In this document: one piece after another, positions 35,487 through 46,669 of the stretch
How the letters are laid out: each line of letters opens with the position of its first letter
How positions within the stretch are numbered: the stretch's first letter is position 1
Assembly: GCA_009599575.1 (NCBI GenBank)
Contig: VWND01000004.1
Coordinates: 1,046,001-1,110,000, forward strand
Length of the DNA: 64,000 bases
Reading direction: 5' to 3'
Source of the DNA: Blumeriella jaapii
Lineage: Eukaryota; Ascomycota; Leotiomycetes; Helotiales; Drepanopezizaceae
Made by a program: the position numbers and the translations under genes
Notes under the pieces: generated by a model
What the model was told of the DNA's origin: nothing
Databases searched by the model: none
Seen by the model: the letters and a program-made list of their open reading frames with translations, nothing else

Positions 35487-36063
35487 AAACGATTATATTC
35501 GATTGTTAATAATAAAATTAAAAAGCGTAAAATATATAATTAAATGGCTACGAGCTTTATTATATTTTTTTATAAAAAAAAATTCGGAAGAAATTAAATT
35601 AAAAGTTAAAAAAAAAAAAAAAATTTAATTAGAGCCGAATCGATTAACGCATAACCGTTCGTTTTAAAATCGGCGAGCGTTTTTATTTTATACGAGAAAT
35701 TATTTTTAATGAATATAACGGAAATTATTAATAAATCGCTATTAAAAAGCTTTCGAACGTTAAAATAACGCATATCGCGTAATATATTTAAAAAAAAAGC
35801 TTTATTTAAACCTAAGCGTTTTTCCGATTAGCGGAAAAGCTTTTAATTTTTTTATATGCGTTTTAAAAATCGTTTGGAAAAAGTTTTCGTTTTTATTATT
35901 ATTATTAAAAAGCGAATTTTCGGCCGGTTCGACTTCGTTTATATTTATTAGCCTAGAAAAGCTTTTGGGTAGAACCGAAGGTCGGCTCGTAAAAAATCGT
36001 GCAGATTGGCTTTTTTAAATTTTCTGATATAAAATAAAAAACGAGCGTTATCGTTGGTCCGAT
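35487..36063 (-). pseudogene. A3 protease/gag junction, right of B1
   Basis: A3 resumes after the AAACG duplication with the protease region (minus strand) and the gag C-terminal part containing a low-complexity Phe/Lys stretch (about 36145-35948). It is colinear with A1 11770-12360. Confidence 0.75.
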
Positions 36064-37304
36064 CGAAAAAAAAAAACGCTAAAAAAAGCGTTTTGGCGTA
36101 AAAAAAAAAAAATAGCAAAAGGCTAAAAAAAAACTTATAAAGCATTTAAACGATTTTCGTACGTACGATTTGATTCGTAATACGCTTTGGTTAAGAATCT
36201 ATTATTTTAATTAATAATAGATTTGGTTAAAAAGCGATTCGCGTATAAAATTCGTTTAGCCAATTGATTTTGTTTTTTTTAACGGACGGCGATAAATTAA
36301 TTTTTAAAAATCGTTGTACGCGTTTATTCCAAATGCAGTTTTTCTCGTAAACGTTTTAGTATTTTATCGCAAAAAGCGTTTCGAAGCTGTTTATCAGTTC
36401 GTATTTAAGCGTTCGCTGCGAAAATAAAAAATCGCAAATAAAATCGCCAAAAGTCGTCGTGCGTATTTATTACAAGCATTTTAAATTCGTTTTCGGCTTT
36501 TTAAACGTTTAAAAAATCGGCCAGAAAATCGGCGACTTTTTTTATTAATTTTTCGGAAAATATAAAATCGGAACGGTTTAAAATACGCGAAATAAAAAAC
36601 TCTTTTGCTACGCTTTCGGTCTGATCGAATATATAATTTTTGCGAAATCGATCGTTAGCGAAATAATCGTGGTAAAATTCGAAATTATCGAGAATTTTAG
36701 TTTTTTAATAACGTGTTTTATAATTTTTATTATTATTTAGCTTAAACTTAAAATTTAAAACGCGTTTTATACGAGCTAATCGAAAGTTAGCAGATAAATA
36801 AGAATTATAGCGTTTAAAAAGCGCGCTAAGATTTTAGCCGTTAAAAAAAAATTTAAAAAAAGTTCGCGAAAAGCGTGAAAATTGATTTGCAACATTTATT
36901 AATTAAAATAAAACGTTGCGAAAAAAAAAAAAGCATATTCGTGACTGGCAGAAATACGTTCGATAAATTTTATTAAACGCTTTGATTAAAAGATTTGTCG
37001 CAGTCGTATAATTTCCAGAAATTATCGTTTACGCTTTTGCGCTTTTTTCAATTAATTTTGCAGAAGTTTCAATTAAAAAAAAAAAAAAAAACGCTAGGCT
37101 GTAAAAAAAAGATGGCAAGCGAAATAATCAACGCTTTGTTTTTTTTTTTCGTTTTTTTTTTTTTCTTCGAAGAAAGGATTGTTTTTCAAAAGAAAAAGCT
37201 TTTAGAAAAAGGCTGCTTTTTCGCTGATTAAAAGAAAAAAGGTTAAAATATAATAGCAGAAGCTGAAAAGCATTGCTAAAAATAAAATCGTCAAACAAAA
37301 GCCA
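36064..37304 (-). repeat. A3 gag tandem duplication, unit 1
   Basis: Covers most of the gag region, from the GATCGAAAAAA...CGCT stretch to CAAAAGCCA. It matches 37307-38549 at a constant offset of about 1245 bp, with near-identical stretches such as the one ending ACGCTTTTGCGCTTTTTTCA. Confidence 0.88.
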
Positions 37305-37306
37305 AT

Positions 37307-38549
37307 CGAAAAAAAAAAAAAAAAAACGCTAAAAGAGGCGTTTTAGCGTGAAAAAGAAGAAAAAACAGGGGGCTGAAAAGAAGCTTGTGGAACATTTTTA
37401 AACGATTTTCGTACGCACGATTTGATTCGTAATACGTTTTGATTAAAGATTTATTATTTTAATAAATAATAGATTTGGTTAAAAAGCGATTCGCGTATAA
37501 AATTCGTTCAGCTAATTGATTTTGTTTTTTTTAATAGACGGCGGTAAGCTAATTTTTAAAAGTCGTTGTACGCGCTTATTTCAAATACAGCTTTTTTCGT
37601 AAATACTTTAATATTTTATTGCGGAAAGCGTTTCGAAATTGTTTATTAATTCGTATTTAAACGTTTGCTGCGAAAATAAAAAATCGCAAATAAAATCGTT
37701 AAAAATCGTCGTGCGTATTTATTATAAATATTTTAAATTTGTTTTCGGCTTTTTAAACGTCGGAAAAATCAGCCAGAAAATCGGCGATTTGTTTTATTAA
37801 TTTTTCGGAAAGTATAAAATTAAAACGGTTTAAAATACGCGGAATAAAAAACTTTTTTGCTACGCTTTCGGTTTAATCGAATATATAATTATTGCGAAAT
37901 CGATCGCTAGCGAAATAATCGTAATAAAATTCGAAATTATCGAAAACTTTAGTTTTTTAATAGCGTGCTTTGTAATTTTTACTATTATTTAGCTTAAACT
38001 TAAGATTCGGAACGCTTTTTATACGAGCTAATCGAAAATTAGCAAATAAATAAAAATCATAGCGTTTAAAAAGCGCGCTAAGATTTTGGCCGTTAAAAGA
38101 AAATCCAAAAAAAATTCGCGAAAAGCGTGGAAATTAATTTGCAACGATTATTGGTTAAAATAAAACGTTGCGAAAAAAGAAAAAGCAGCAGATTCTCGGC
38201 TAGCAAAAGCACGTTCGATAAATTTTATTAAACGCTTTGATTAAAAGATTTGTCGCAGTCGTATAATTTCCAGAAATTATCGTTTACGCTTTTGCGCTTT
38301 TTTCAATTAATTTTGCAGAAGTTTCAATTAAACGCTTTAAAGCGCTAGGCTGTAAAAAAAAGATGGCAAGCGAAATAATTAACGCTTTGTTTTTTTTTTC
38401 GTTTTTTTTTCTTCGAAAAAAGGATTGTTTTTCAAAAGAAAAAGCTTTTAGAAAAGGCTGCTTTTTCGCTGATTAAAAGAAAAAAGGTTAAAATATAATA
38501 GCAGAAGCTGAAAAGCATTGCTAAAAATATAATCGTTAAACAAAAGCCA
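37307..38549 (-). repeat. A3 gag tandem duplication, unit 2
   Basis: Second copy, joined to the first at ATCG followed by an 18-nt A run (37309-37326). The corresponding A run in unit 1 is 11 nt. Differences between units are mainly transitions plus homopolymer length changes. Confidence 0.88.
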
Positions 38550-38673
38550 TTTTTCGCGAAATGCGGAAATAAGCCTTTTTACGACCGGTCGATCATTTTA
38601 GTATAATTCGTAAAAAACTCGAGGAAAAAAATAGTTTACGCCGTCGCCAGCGTAAAAAAAAAGTTATTAATAA

Positions 38674-38938
38674 TATAACGATTTAATTAATCGAAAAGCT
38701 AAGAAATCAATTAATTAGTCGCCGTATTTATATTAAATAAGAAACGAGCTTTTAATTTTATAATAAAAATATTTATTTAAAATTAATAACTGCAAAAGGC
38801 AGAGGTTGCTAAAAAAAAGCTTTATATATATAAATAGTTTCTACAGTTGATAGGAGACCCATCAGGAGACTAGGGAGCTTGCAGCTACACGTAGTTGCTG
38901 GGGTGACACAAAAGGTGGCAAAAGAGTGAGGCGTCATA
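38674..38938 (-). repeat. A3 5' LTR (265 bp)
   Basis: Begins TATAACGATTTAATTAATCG and ends GTGAGGCGTCATA. It carries a single copy of the 28-bp unit and is joined directly to A4 sequence. Confidence 0.9.
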
Positions 38939-41042
38939 TCGCGCATTTTTAAGAAAGCGTATATAAAATCAACCGCGGAATACCACGTAAAATCTTTATT
39001 TAAGCCTACCTAAAAAACTTTGTACTAAAAAGTCTTTCGTTGTATTCGATAAGCGATTAATTTTTCGATTTCGTATTTAAACTTATCAATTATATTAATA
39101 AATTCAAAAGCTAAATTAATCTAATTTAAAAACGCGTCGTTAGCTGTTTTACGCAATTGATTAGCGTAAAAAATTAAATATACGTTTATAATATTAAAAA
39201 AGTTTAGCTTAAAAGCGTTATCGAAAATTTTGGCTATAATTTTGAAAAAGCCGTTTGTAAAATTATCGAGCTTACGAAAACGCCGGAAAATCGGAAATAA
39301 ACGCATATCGAGCTATACGTAATCGCTAACGTTAAAATCGATCGCGCGGCGAAACTTATTCGCATTTTATTTTATTTTATCGTAAGCTTATTAAAATGCG
39401 ATTTAGCGAAATTCCAAGCGTCGTAATAACGACGAGCGTACGCATAAGCTTCATTTGCGTTTAATTTATATAAAAAATTGAAAAAAAAAAAGTATCGAGC
39501 TTTTAATTTCAATTAATATAAAATATATAATCGTATATAATTTCAAAAAATAAAAAGCTATTTAAACTTTCGTAAAAAAAAACCATTTGGACGAAATCTA
39601 TCATTAAAAAAAAATTCGCTTTAATCGTTTTAATAAAAGTTTACGAAAAGTCGAAAGCGTTTTTGCAAATATTAATTATAAATTTCGGTCTGACCGTCGG
39701 TTTCGAATTAAGCGGCTGTCGAAAGCTTTAATTGCGTATCGAAAATCTTATTTAATTTAAACCAAAAAGTAAATTAATATTAAAAGCCACGATCGCTAAT
39801 AATATTTTTTAAAAAGCCAAAATACTTATACACGTGAAATATATACAATTTAGCGAAATTTCGAACGTCGATATTTTTGTAATAAAAAATCGAAATAGCT
39901 TATTTAAAAAAGCGATTTATTATTACGAATACGTTATTATAATCGTATTTGTTTTTATCAAAATTGCAAAAGTCTATTATAATATACTTTTCAAAATAAT
40001 TAGAAACAGGAAAAAGCTGAAAAAGCCGGAGCGCTTATTTTTTAAAATAAAACTTTTTCGATAAGCGTAGCAATTGCGATATTATTATTTTAAAAAAGCT
40101 GTTATATTTCGCTAATAATATTGGTCCGAAAGCAATTGCGTAATTTTGCGAGCGCTAAAATAAGCGGTGAAAATCTGATCGTGCATTTTTCGTATAAAAG
40201 CCAAACGTAAATAATCGACGTTTAAAATTATTAAGCGATCGTAATATAACAGCAAATCGCGTTTAAATATATACGAAGTATTGTAAAAGTAGATAGGAAA
40301 ACCAGACTGATACGGCCACATGTCGGTGGGTAAGATAGTCTAGGGAATCCCTAGAAAAGACTGGAGAAAGGAAAAGAAGAATGAGTGAAGGTATGAATTG
40401 GACTGCGTGCCTATGGTATTATCTAAGGGGGTGCTTTGCTCTTATATTTTACAAAAATAGTCAGTGGCAGGGGGTCTCGGAGGGGTCCATGCCTCGACCA
40501 TAGCTAAAACTACCAACTTCCATCAATACAAAGTATCACCGTTTTACAGTATTATTATCGTCGTTTTTTTTCGTAACGTTTCGTATAACTTTTTTTCGAA
40601 AAGCCATCAGGCTGCTAATTATGCGATTAGCGTAAAAAATTTAATCAACGATACGAAATACGAAAAAAAAATCAGCTATTTCAACGATAAAAACAACTGT
40701 TTCGAAAGCCGTAAAAAATCGAAGTTTTTTAATTAAAAAGCGGTAATCGATCTGATCTGTTCGAAAAAGAGTTTGCAGGCGCTGAATACGTTTAAAAAAG
40801 TTTTGGCGGTCGAATTCGCTCGTTCGACGTATTAATACGTCAGCCAAAAGGTTATGTTTATTTGATTTATACGTAATAAAAAAGTTATAATCGGCGAAAA
40901 ATTCGGCCCAGCGTACTTATCGAGCGTTTAAGGGTTTGGAAATTATAAAATACTTCAAAATCTTATAATTAATAATAATTTTAATTTAATAAACCGAATT
41001 AATTAATTTAGCACGAAAATTATTTAAAAATTTTACGATTAC
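38939..41042 (-). mobile_element. A4: family A fragment, left part
   Basis: Starts with TCGCGCATTTTTAAG, matching A1 from about 7983, and continues through integrase and RNase H to ...TTTTACGATTAC, matching A1 to about 9822. It is interrupted by the solo unit E at 40282 and by the E/F stack at 41043, and resumes at about 63835. Confidence 0.86.
40282..40548 (+). repeat. Unit E, solo copy (267 bp), with GTAT target duplication
   Basis: Begins TGTAAAAGTAGATAGGAAAA and ends ACCGTTTTACA, so the ends are 7-bp inverted repeats (TGTAAAA/TTTTACA). It is flanked by GTAT on both sides (40278-40281 and 40549-40552) within A4. It is the least mutated of the three E copies. It could be a solo LTR or a small non-autonomous element. 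Confidence 0.85.
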
Positions 41043-41309
41043 TATAAAAGTAGATAGGAAAACCAGACTGATACGGCCATATATCGGTGGGTAAGATAGT
41101 CTAGGAAATCCCTAGAAAAGGCTGAAAAAAGGAAAAAAAAAATGAGTAAAGATATAAATTGGACTGCGTGCTTATATTGCTATTTAAAAAAGTGCTTTGC
41201 TTTTATACCTGTCGAAAGTAGTTAATAACAAAGGGTTTCGGAGGGGTCTATGCTTCGATTATAACTAAAACTATTAAATTTTATTAATATAAAATATTAC
41301 CGTTTTATA
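41043..41309 (+). repeat. Unit E, left inverted copy (267 bp)
   Basis: Begins TATAAAAGTAGATAGGAAAA and ends TTACCGTTTTATA. Same length and orientation as the solo copy, with RIP-type transitions. It lies directly after A4 sequence and no short target duplication is visible around it. Confidence 0.87.
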
Positions 41310-41379
41310 TTTTATTTTAAATAATATACGTAGTCGTTTTTAATTACAACCAAAAAAAACGTAATTTTAATAAATGCAA

Positions 41380-43736
41380 TTTAATTTATCTTATATAATT
41401 TAAAAACCAATTAATTAAAAACCGAACTTTTTAGTTTCAAACTCTTTTAATTTTTTAATCCGTTTTTGGCCTTTTTGCTCTTGGCTTTTATGGAAAAATA
41501 GCGTTTCGCTTATCGTATAAATTATTTTATTTATTTTGCTTTTTTAAAAAATAATTTAATAAAACGTTAATCGAAATATCGTTTTAATTAACAAACGTTT
41601 TGATAGCTTTTTCGTCGATAATATTATTAAGCGTCGCAGCGACGAAAGCTTTCCACGACTTTTTTTCGTAAATAATAAATATCAGCTTTTAAACATGGTT
41701 TTACGCTATGCAAAAGGCGCTAAAAAATTTTGTATTAAAATCGTAAAAATAATCGATTAGCTCGTCGTAATTAAAACCGATTAACGCTTTTGCTTCGCGT
41801 AAAATTAATAAATCGGACCACGGTTATTTACCGATAAATACTTTTGAAAAAGCTTCGAAACTTATAAAAAAAATTATTTTACGAAATGATTCGGAAATAA
41901 TCGTTTGCAGCCGAAATCACCGCGAATATTACGATTGTTTTCGTCGCAATATAAACAATATCAAATTGTTTATCGAAACGTCGTTTTCGAAATAGTTTTT
42001 GTATTTTTGCGCCGTATAATTATTCGAGCAAATTAGCATCGCGCCGTCGGTTTTTTAAATTTTGAATTTAACGAACATTTTTTACTTAATCGAAATACTG
42101 ACAAAAATTATTACGTTTTTTATTTTATAACTTTCGGTTTCGTAATTTAATAAAATAGCTAAAGCTATTGCTTTAAACGCGTTGTAATACGAAAAAGCTA
42201 ATTTTTTATAAATAGTTTTAATTAGCTTGGCGTCGTAGTATAATTGCAAATAAGCTTCGATTATTTTCGAATTGTATGCGAATACAAGCAGAACGTAATA
42301 ATCGAAAATAGCGTCGGTAAGATTTTCGATTTTTCTTTTTTTTAAAAATCGGCGATATCGAATTTTGTAATTATAATACGGTCGGGGCCAGCGAGATCTA
42401 AAACGGTCGGAACGTCAGAATATGCTATAAAACAGCAGTTTCTGAAGTTTCGAATAATTAAAATAACGAGGTAAAAGCCGGGGTGCATTTTAAAAGTTTG
42501 CTGAATAAAACTGTAAAGCATATTAGCGAAAAAAGCTATAAACGCTTTTTAAGTTTTAACCAATCGAAAATAATATTTATATAAATTTTTTTTTTATAAG
42601 ATATAATAATAATTTGTTTTTTCCGTTATAAAATTTTACGTAATTAACGAATTCGCAGCTTAATTTGAATAAATTTTAAAACATATTTTCGGTCGAAAAG
42701 CTAAAAAAATCGGCTTTTAAAAATATTCGTTGCTTTTATTTTTTTTTGTTTTAATCGAGTTTTATAATCGCGTTAAAAACCTTAAAGTTTGTTTTGAAAT
42801 TTGCGTAGCCTAAATAAGCTTTAGTTCGCGCTTTAATAATTCTCGCAGTTTTTCGTCGGAATATAAATTAATTATTAAAATTAATTTCGAATACGTCGTA
42901 ATTCGAGTTTTTAATAGCAGCGAATCGGCCAGCGAAGCCGATTATATCGATTTTTTTTGTAATCAAATCGCAGTACGCCGCGTAATAACGCATATAAAAA
43001 TAGCAAAATTTTCCGTTTTTTTCAACGTTAATATTATTCGTAAAAACGAAATTAAAAAATCGGAGTTTTTCAACGAAAAAAAGCTCGAGTAAAAACGGGT
43101 CATCGTTTTTAAAAGTTTTTTTTATTTATTTTAACGTATTATATTTGCAATTTTCCGAAAAAAGTTTGATTTAATTTTCGTTCGAAACAAAAAAAAAAAG
43201 CTGACGGATTTATTTGATTTTTACGTAAAAGTATCGAAATAAAACTTTTAAATCGTAACGTCGTCGAAAGCGAAAATTTTAAATAAAATAATTTAATCTT
43301 ATGCTTTTTGTGTAATTTTTTCCGCGATAATTTCGATATTTTTTTCCAAGCTTTTTCGATCGAATCGTATAATAATCGAAATTTTAAATACTTTTATTAA
43401 AATCTAAAATATTAGCGAAAATAGTACGATATTTTTAAACGCAGTAAGCGTTTTTGGCGTTTGCGTATTTAATTTCGAAAAATCAAAATCAAAATCGTTT
43501 GGAATTTTTCTTTTCGAAATGCCGGAGTTTTTTAAATTTGATTTTATAAAATCGTCGCGTTTTTTATTAATTAGCTTAAAAGCTATAGCTCGGCGTCGAT
43601 TTCCGGCTGTTTTTATTCGCGGTGCTTTTTTTATTAATAACGCGAATAGTTTTTTTTTTCGAACAAAAAAAGTTTCGGAAATATCGGCCCGTTTTTTTAC
43701 GTTTTCCGTTTTTATTTTTTTCGAAATCGTTTTTAT
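41380..43736 (-). pseudogene. Unrecognised long open frame between inverted E copies
   Basis: Reading minus-strand from 43736, a coding-like frame of perhaps 750 codons (with at least one apparent frame change) runs nearly to the left E copy. Interruptions are TAA/TAG/TGA codons explicable by RIP. Visible segments include RADISETFFVRKKKLFALL, SDVPTVLDLAGPDRIIITKF, DYYVLLVFAYNSKIIEAYLQ, KTDGAMLICSNNYTAQKY and LREAKALIGFNYDELIDYFY. I recognise no RT, integrase or tyrosine-recombinase motif and no known transposase signature. Its position as the only gene between inverted terminal copies suggests a transposase, but that is inference. Confidence 0.55.
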
Positions 43737-44003
43737 TGTAAAACGGTGATACTTTGTATTAATGGGGTTTGATAGTTTTAGCTATGGTCGAGGCATGGAC
43801 CCCTCCGAAACCCCCTGCCATTAACTACCTTTAACAGATATAAAAGCAAAGCATTCTCTTAAATAGTATTATAGGCACGCGGTTCAATTCATACTTTCAT
43901 TTATTTTTCTTTTCCTTTTTTTAATTTTTTCTAGAAATTTCTTAAATTATTTTACCTACCGATATATGGCCGTATCAGTTTGATTTTCCTATTTACTTTT
44001 ATA
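43737..44003 (-). repeat. Unit E, right inverted copy (267 bp)
   Basis: Reverse complement of unit E: begins TGTAAAACGGTGATACTTTG and ends TTTACTTTTATA. With the left copy it forms 267-bp terminal inverted repeats around a 2.4-kb interior. Confidence 0.87.
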
Positions 44004-46279
44004 TTTAATAACTTACGCAAAAATTCAAACTTCGGTGATTCGTTTTTATATATTCGCCGATATATTTTTTAAATTCGCAATTAAAATCGATTTCGATATT
44101 TCGCTATTACGGCTTAAAAAACCTTTCATATAATATTATTCGCAGCTGCATTATATAAAAGACTTCTAATAGCTTTTCTTATTTTACGCACAATTATTAA
44201 ATTACAAAAATGCAATATATTTTAAAAACGTTTGAAATTACGGTCAGGCAATTCTGAATCGTACGAAATACAAAGCTCGAAAATCGCTTTTTTATTTAAA
44301 AATAATAAATCGAATATTAATTCGTAAGTTTCGACCGCTGCGCTCGGCCCTTTTAAACTAAATCTTTTTTAATCAAACGCTTGGCGAAAACTCAACCTCC
44401 TGATTTTACGCTTTAGAATTGTAACAATTACAATTTGCGGCTTTTTATTAAAAATAGTAAAAAAATAGCTGTACGTGCATTAGCCTAAACTACGAAATAT
44501 CGAAACCGTAGATTATATAATAATATTATATCAATTCAATTAATCTATTAAAAAACAAATTTTTTAATATACTATCCAAATATTTAAACGCAATCTTATT
44601 TTATTTAATTCTTTCAAAAAACACAAAAACCTGTTTAATAGCTCTTTTATTAAAAACAATTTCTTTTATATTAAAAACCTTTAATTTGCAATTCTAAAAA
44701 ACATTTATTTATTTAATTCAAATCCTACTAAAACTTTCGCTAATATTATAAACAACGACGCTTTTCGTTTTCTTATACGAAGCCGCATGCTTTTCCCTGG
44801 CTTTTTTAATATACTTTCGTTTAATAGCGCCAACGTTACCGATTTTATCGAAAAATATAAAAAAACTTGTAAAAATTTCGGAATTTTTAAAACTAAAATA
44901 TTCGATAAACTCCCTCGCTATTATAACCTAACTATCAAAAATATTATTAAATCGATAAATAAACAAAAAGCTATTAAAGCTCGAAACTGGCGTAAGCTAA
45001 TTAAAGCTTTAAATCGGAATTCCGAAACCACGATCGCTAGCAAATTCGCGATACTATCGCTTTTCTTAAACAGTTTGTTATAATAACTCGTTAAGCAAAA
45101 AACTCAAAGCTTATTATCGTATTTATACGAAAGTTTTAAACGTTTTCGTTAATAAAAAAGTCTTAAACGAAATTAAACAAAAAAAATTGTTTTTATTTAA
45201 CCTTTCAACCAGCATTCGCAATAAAACTATTAAGCATTTTAAAATGAATAAACAAAATTCTAAAACTTTCGATTAATATTCTAAATTTGTAAAATTTGTT
45301 TTTAAACAAAACCAAAGCAAACGTATTATTAAAACTATAAACCAAAAGAAATCTCCTTCTTTTATTTACAAAAAAAACGTAAAAGCTTTAATGCAAAAGC
45401 ATGCCCAGTTATTAAAAATTACCGAAATCGCTAAAAAACAATTAATTATTATATTATTTAATCGTTTTGCAAAGCTTATTAATTTAAAAAAGCTTAACAA
45501 AAATATCGAAACTTTCGTATTAAAATTTACCGATATTAAAATTTAAAAACTGCAAAGCAAAATCGAAAATCTTATGCAATAGTAAAAAAAACTTTTTTAC
45601 GTTAACTCGAATAATAAAAACGATTAAAATAGCTTTTACAATAATTATTCTTTTTAAAATACGCGAAGCGATTAACTTCGCCAAGTCACCGTAAAAATAA
45701 TAACTGCTTAATAATAATCTCTTCGTGCTAACGATTAAAATCAGCGAAATATTAATTATAATAACGATTATTAAAAAAAAAAAAAAAACCAACGCGAAAA
45801 CTAAAATCGCAATTATTAAAATAATAAAAATAATTATTAAAACAAATTTGGAGCTTTAATTACGGGATTTATAATAACAAAAAAATTCACTGCGAAAAAC
45901 CTTATATTCGTTTAAAATGCAAAGCATTTAATTTTTATATAAATAATAAAATCTATTATATTAACAAATATAAAATAATCTTTTTCGAACCGATAAAAGC
46001 AAAAATAAACCTTTTTGATAAAACTGAAAATCAAAGCTAATCAAATATTATTCGCTTAAAAATAAAAAATACAAAATAAAACGATTGTTTAAAAAACAGA
46101 AAAAACACGAAAACGATTTTTATTAATAAAAAAAAACATTTCCGAAAACGTATTAATCAGAAAAAAAACTTTTATCCTAAGTATAAATAAAATTCAAATA
46201 TATAAATAAAAAATAAATATATATATTATTAATACAATTATCGCATTTGCAAAGATTATAATTGCATAATTAAGCCGGC
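44004..46279 (+). mobile_element. F: gypsy-like element, 5' part with gag
   Basis: About 780 bp of AT-rich leader precedes gag (from about 44787). The element is cut at CCGGC (46275-46279) by A5 and resumes at 52702. A 5' LTR should lie in or before 44004-44780, but I could not match any stretch to the 3' end of F. Confidence 0.7.
44787..46060 (+). pseudogene. F gag remnant with degenerate zinc knuckle
   Basis: A 98-codon open stretch begins MLFPGFFNILSFNSANVTDF and continues IEKYKKTCKNFGI, KLPRYYNLTIKNIIKSINKQ and WRKLIKAL, a capsid-type gag pattern. After a decayed middle part, about 45860-46010 reads IYNNKKIHCEKPYIRLKC then INNKIYYINKYK. This corresponds to a CxxC-x4-H-x4-C knuckle with the second Cys mutated, followed by the short basic segment usual in this gag class. 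In-frame stops are common. Confidence 0.75.
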
Positions 46280-46546
46280 TGTGACGATTCACTCTTTTGC
46301 CACCTCGTGTGTCACCCCAGCAACTACGTATAGCTGCAAGCTCTCTGGTCTCCTGGTGGGTTTTCTATTAACTGTGGAAACTATCATATATATAAGGCTT
46401 TTTCCTTTTAGTAATCTCTGCCTTTTGCAATTGTTAATTCTAAGTGAATATTTTTGTTATAAAACCAAAAGCTCGTTTTTTATATTATATAAGCACGGCG
46501 ACCAGCTGACTGATCTTTCAGCCTTTCGATTAATTAGATCGTTATA
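46280..46546 (+). repeat. A5 5' LTR (267 bp)
   Basis: Begins TGTGACGATTCACTCTTTTG and ends AATTAGATCGTTATA. It has a single 28-bp unit. Confidence 0.94.
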
Positions 46547-46669
46547 TTATTAACAACTTTTTTTTTACGCTGGCGACGGCGTAAACTATTTTTTTTTTCG
46601 AATTTTTTACGGGTTATACCAAGATGATCGACCGGTCGTAAAAAGGCTTATTTTCGTATTTTGCGAAAA

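Larger units (their letters stand above)
23908..38938 (-). mobile_element. A3: family A retrotransposon interrupted by B1 and carrying a tandem duplication
   Basis: LTRs lie at 23908-24175 and 38674-38938. Removing B1 and its 5-bp duplication leaves 7668 bp; removing one ~1245-bp tandem copy leaves about 6422 bp, the size of A5. No target-site duplication was found: the left flank is A2 RT sequence and the right flank is A4 integrase-end sequence, so the element ends mark a recombination or deletion and not a simple insertion. The coding region is RIP-damaged. Confidence 0.9.

Noticed and set aside
36000..38600. CRISPR-like or other short regularly spaced repeats
   Set aside because: The repetition is one tandem duplication of about 1.2 kb, with no spacer structure.
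41043..44003. Starship captain (DUF3435 tyrosine recombinase) or Crypton
   Set aside because: The visible segments show no tyrosine-recombinase-like motif that I recognise, and the flanking inverted repeats are not typical of those elements.
41034..44012. A 9-bp target duplication around the E pair (Mutator-like)
   Set aside because: TACGATTAC versus TTTAATAAC match at only five of nine positions and differ by two transversions, which RIP cannot explain.
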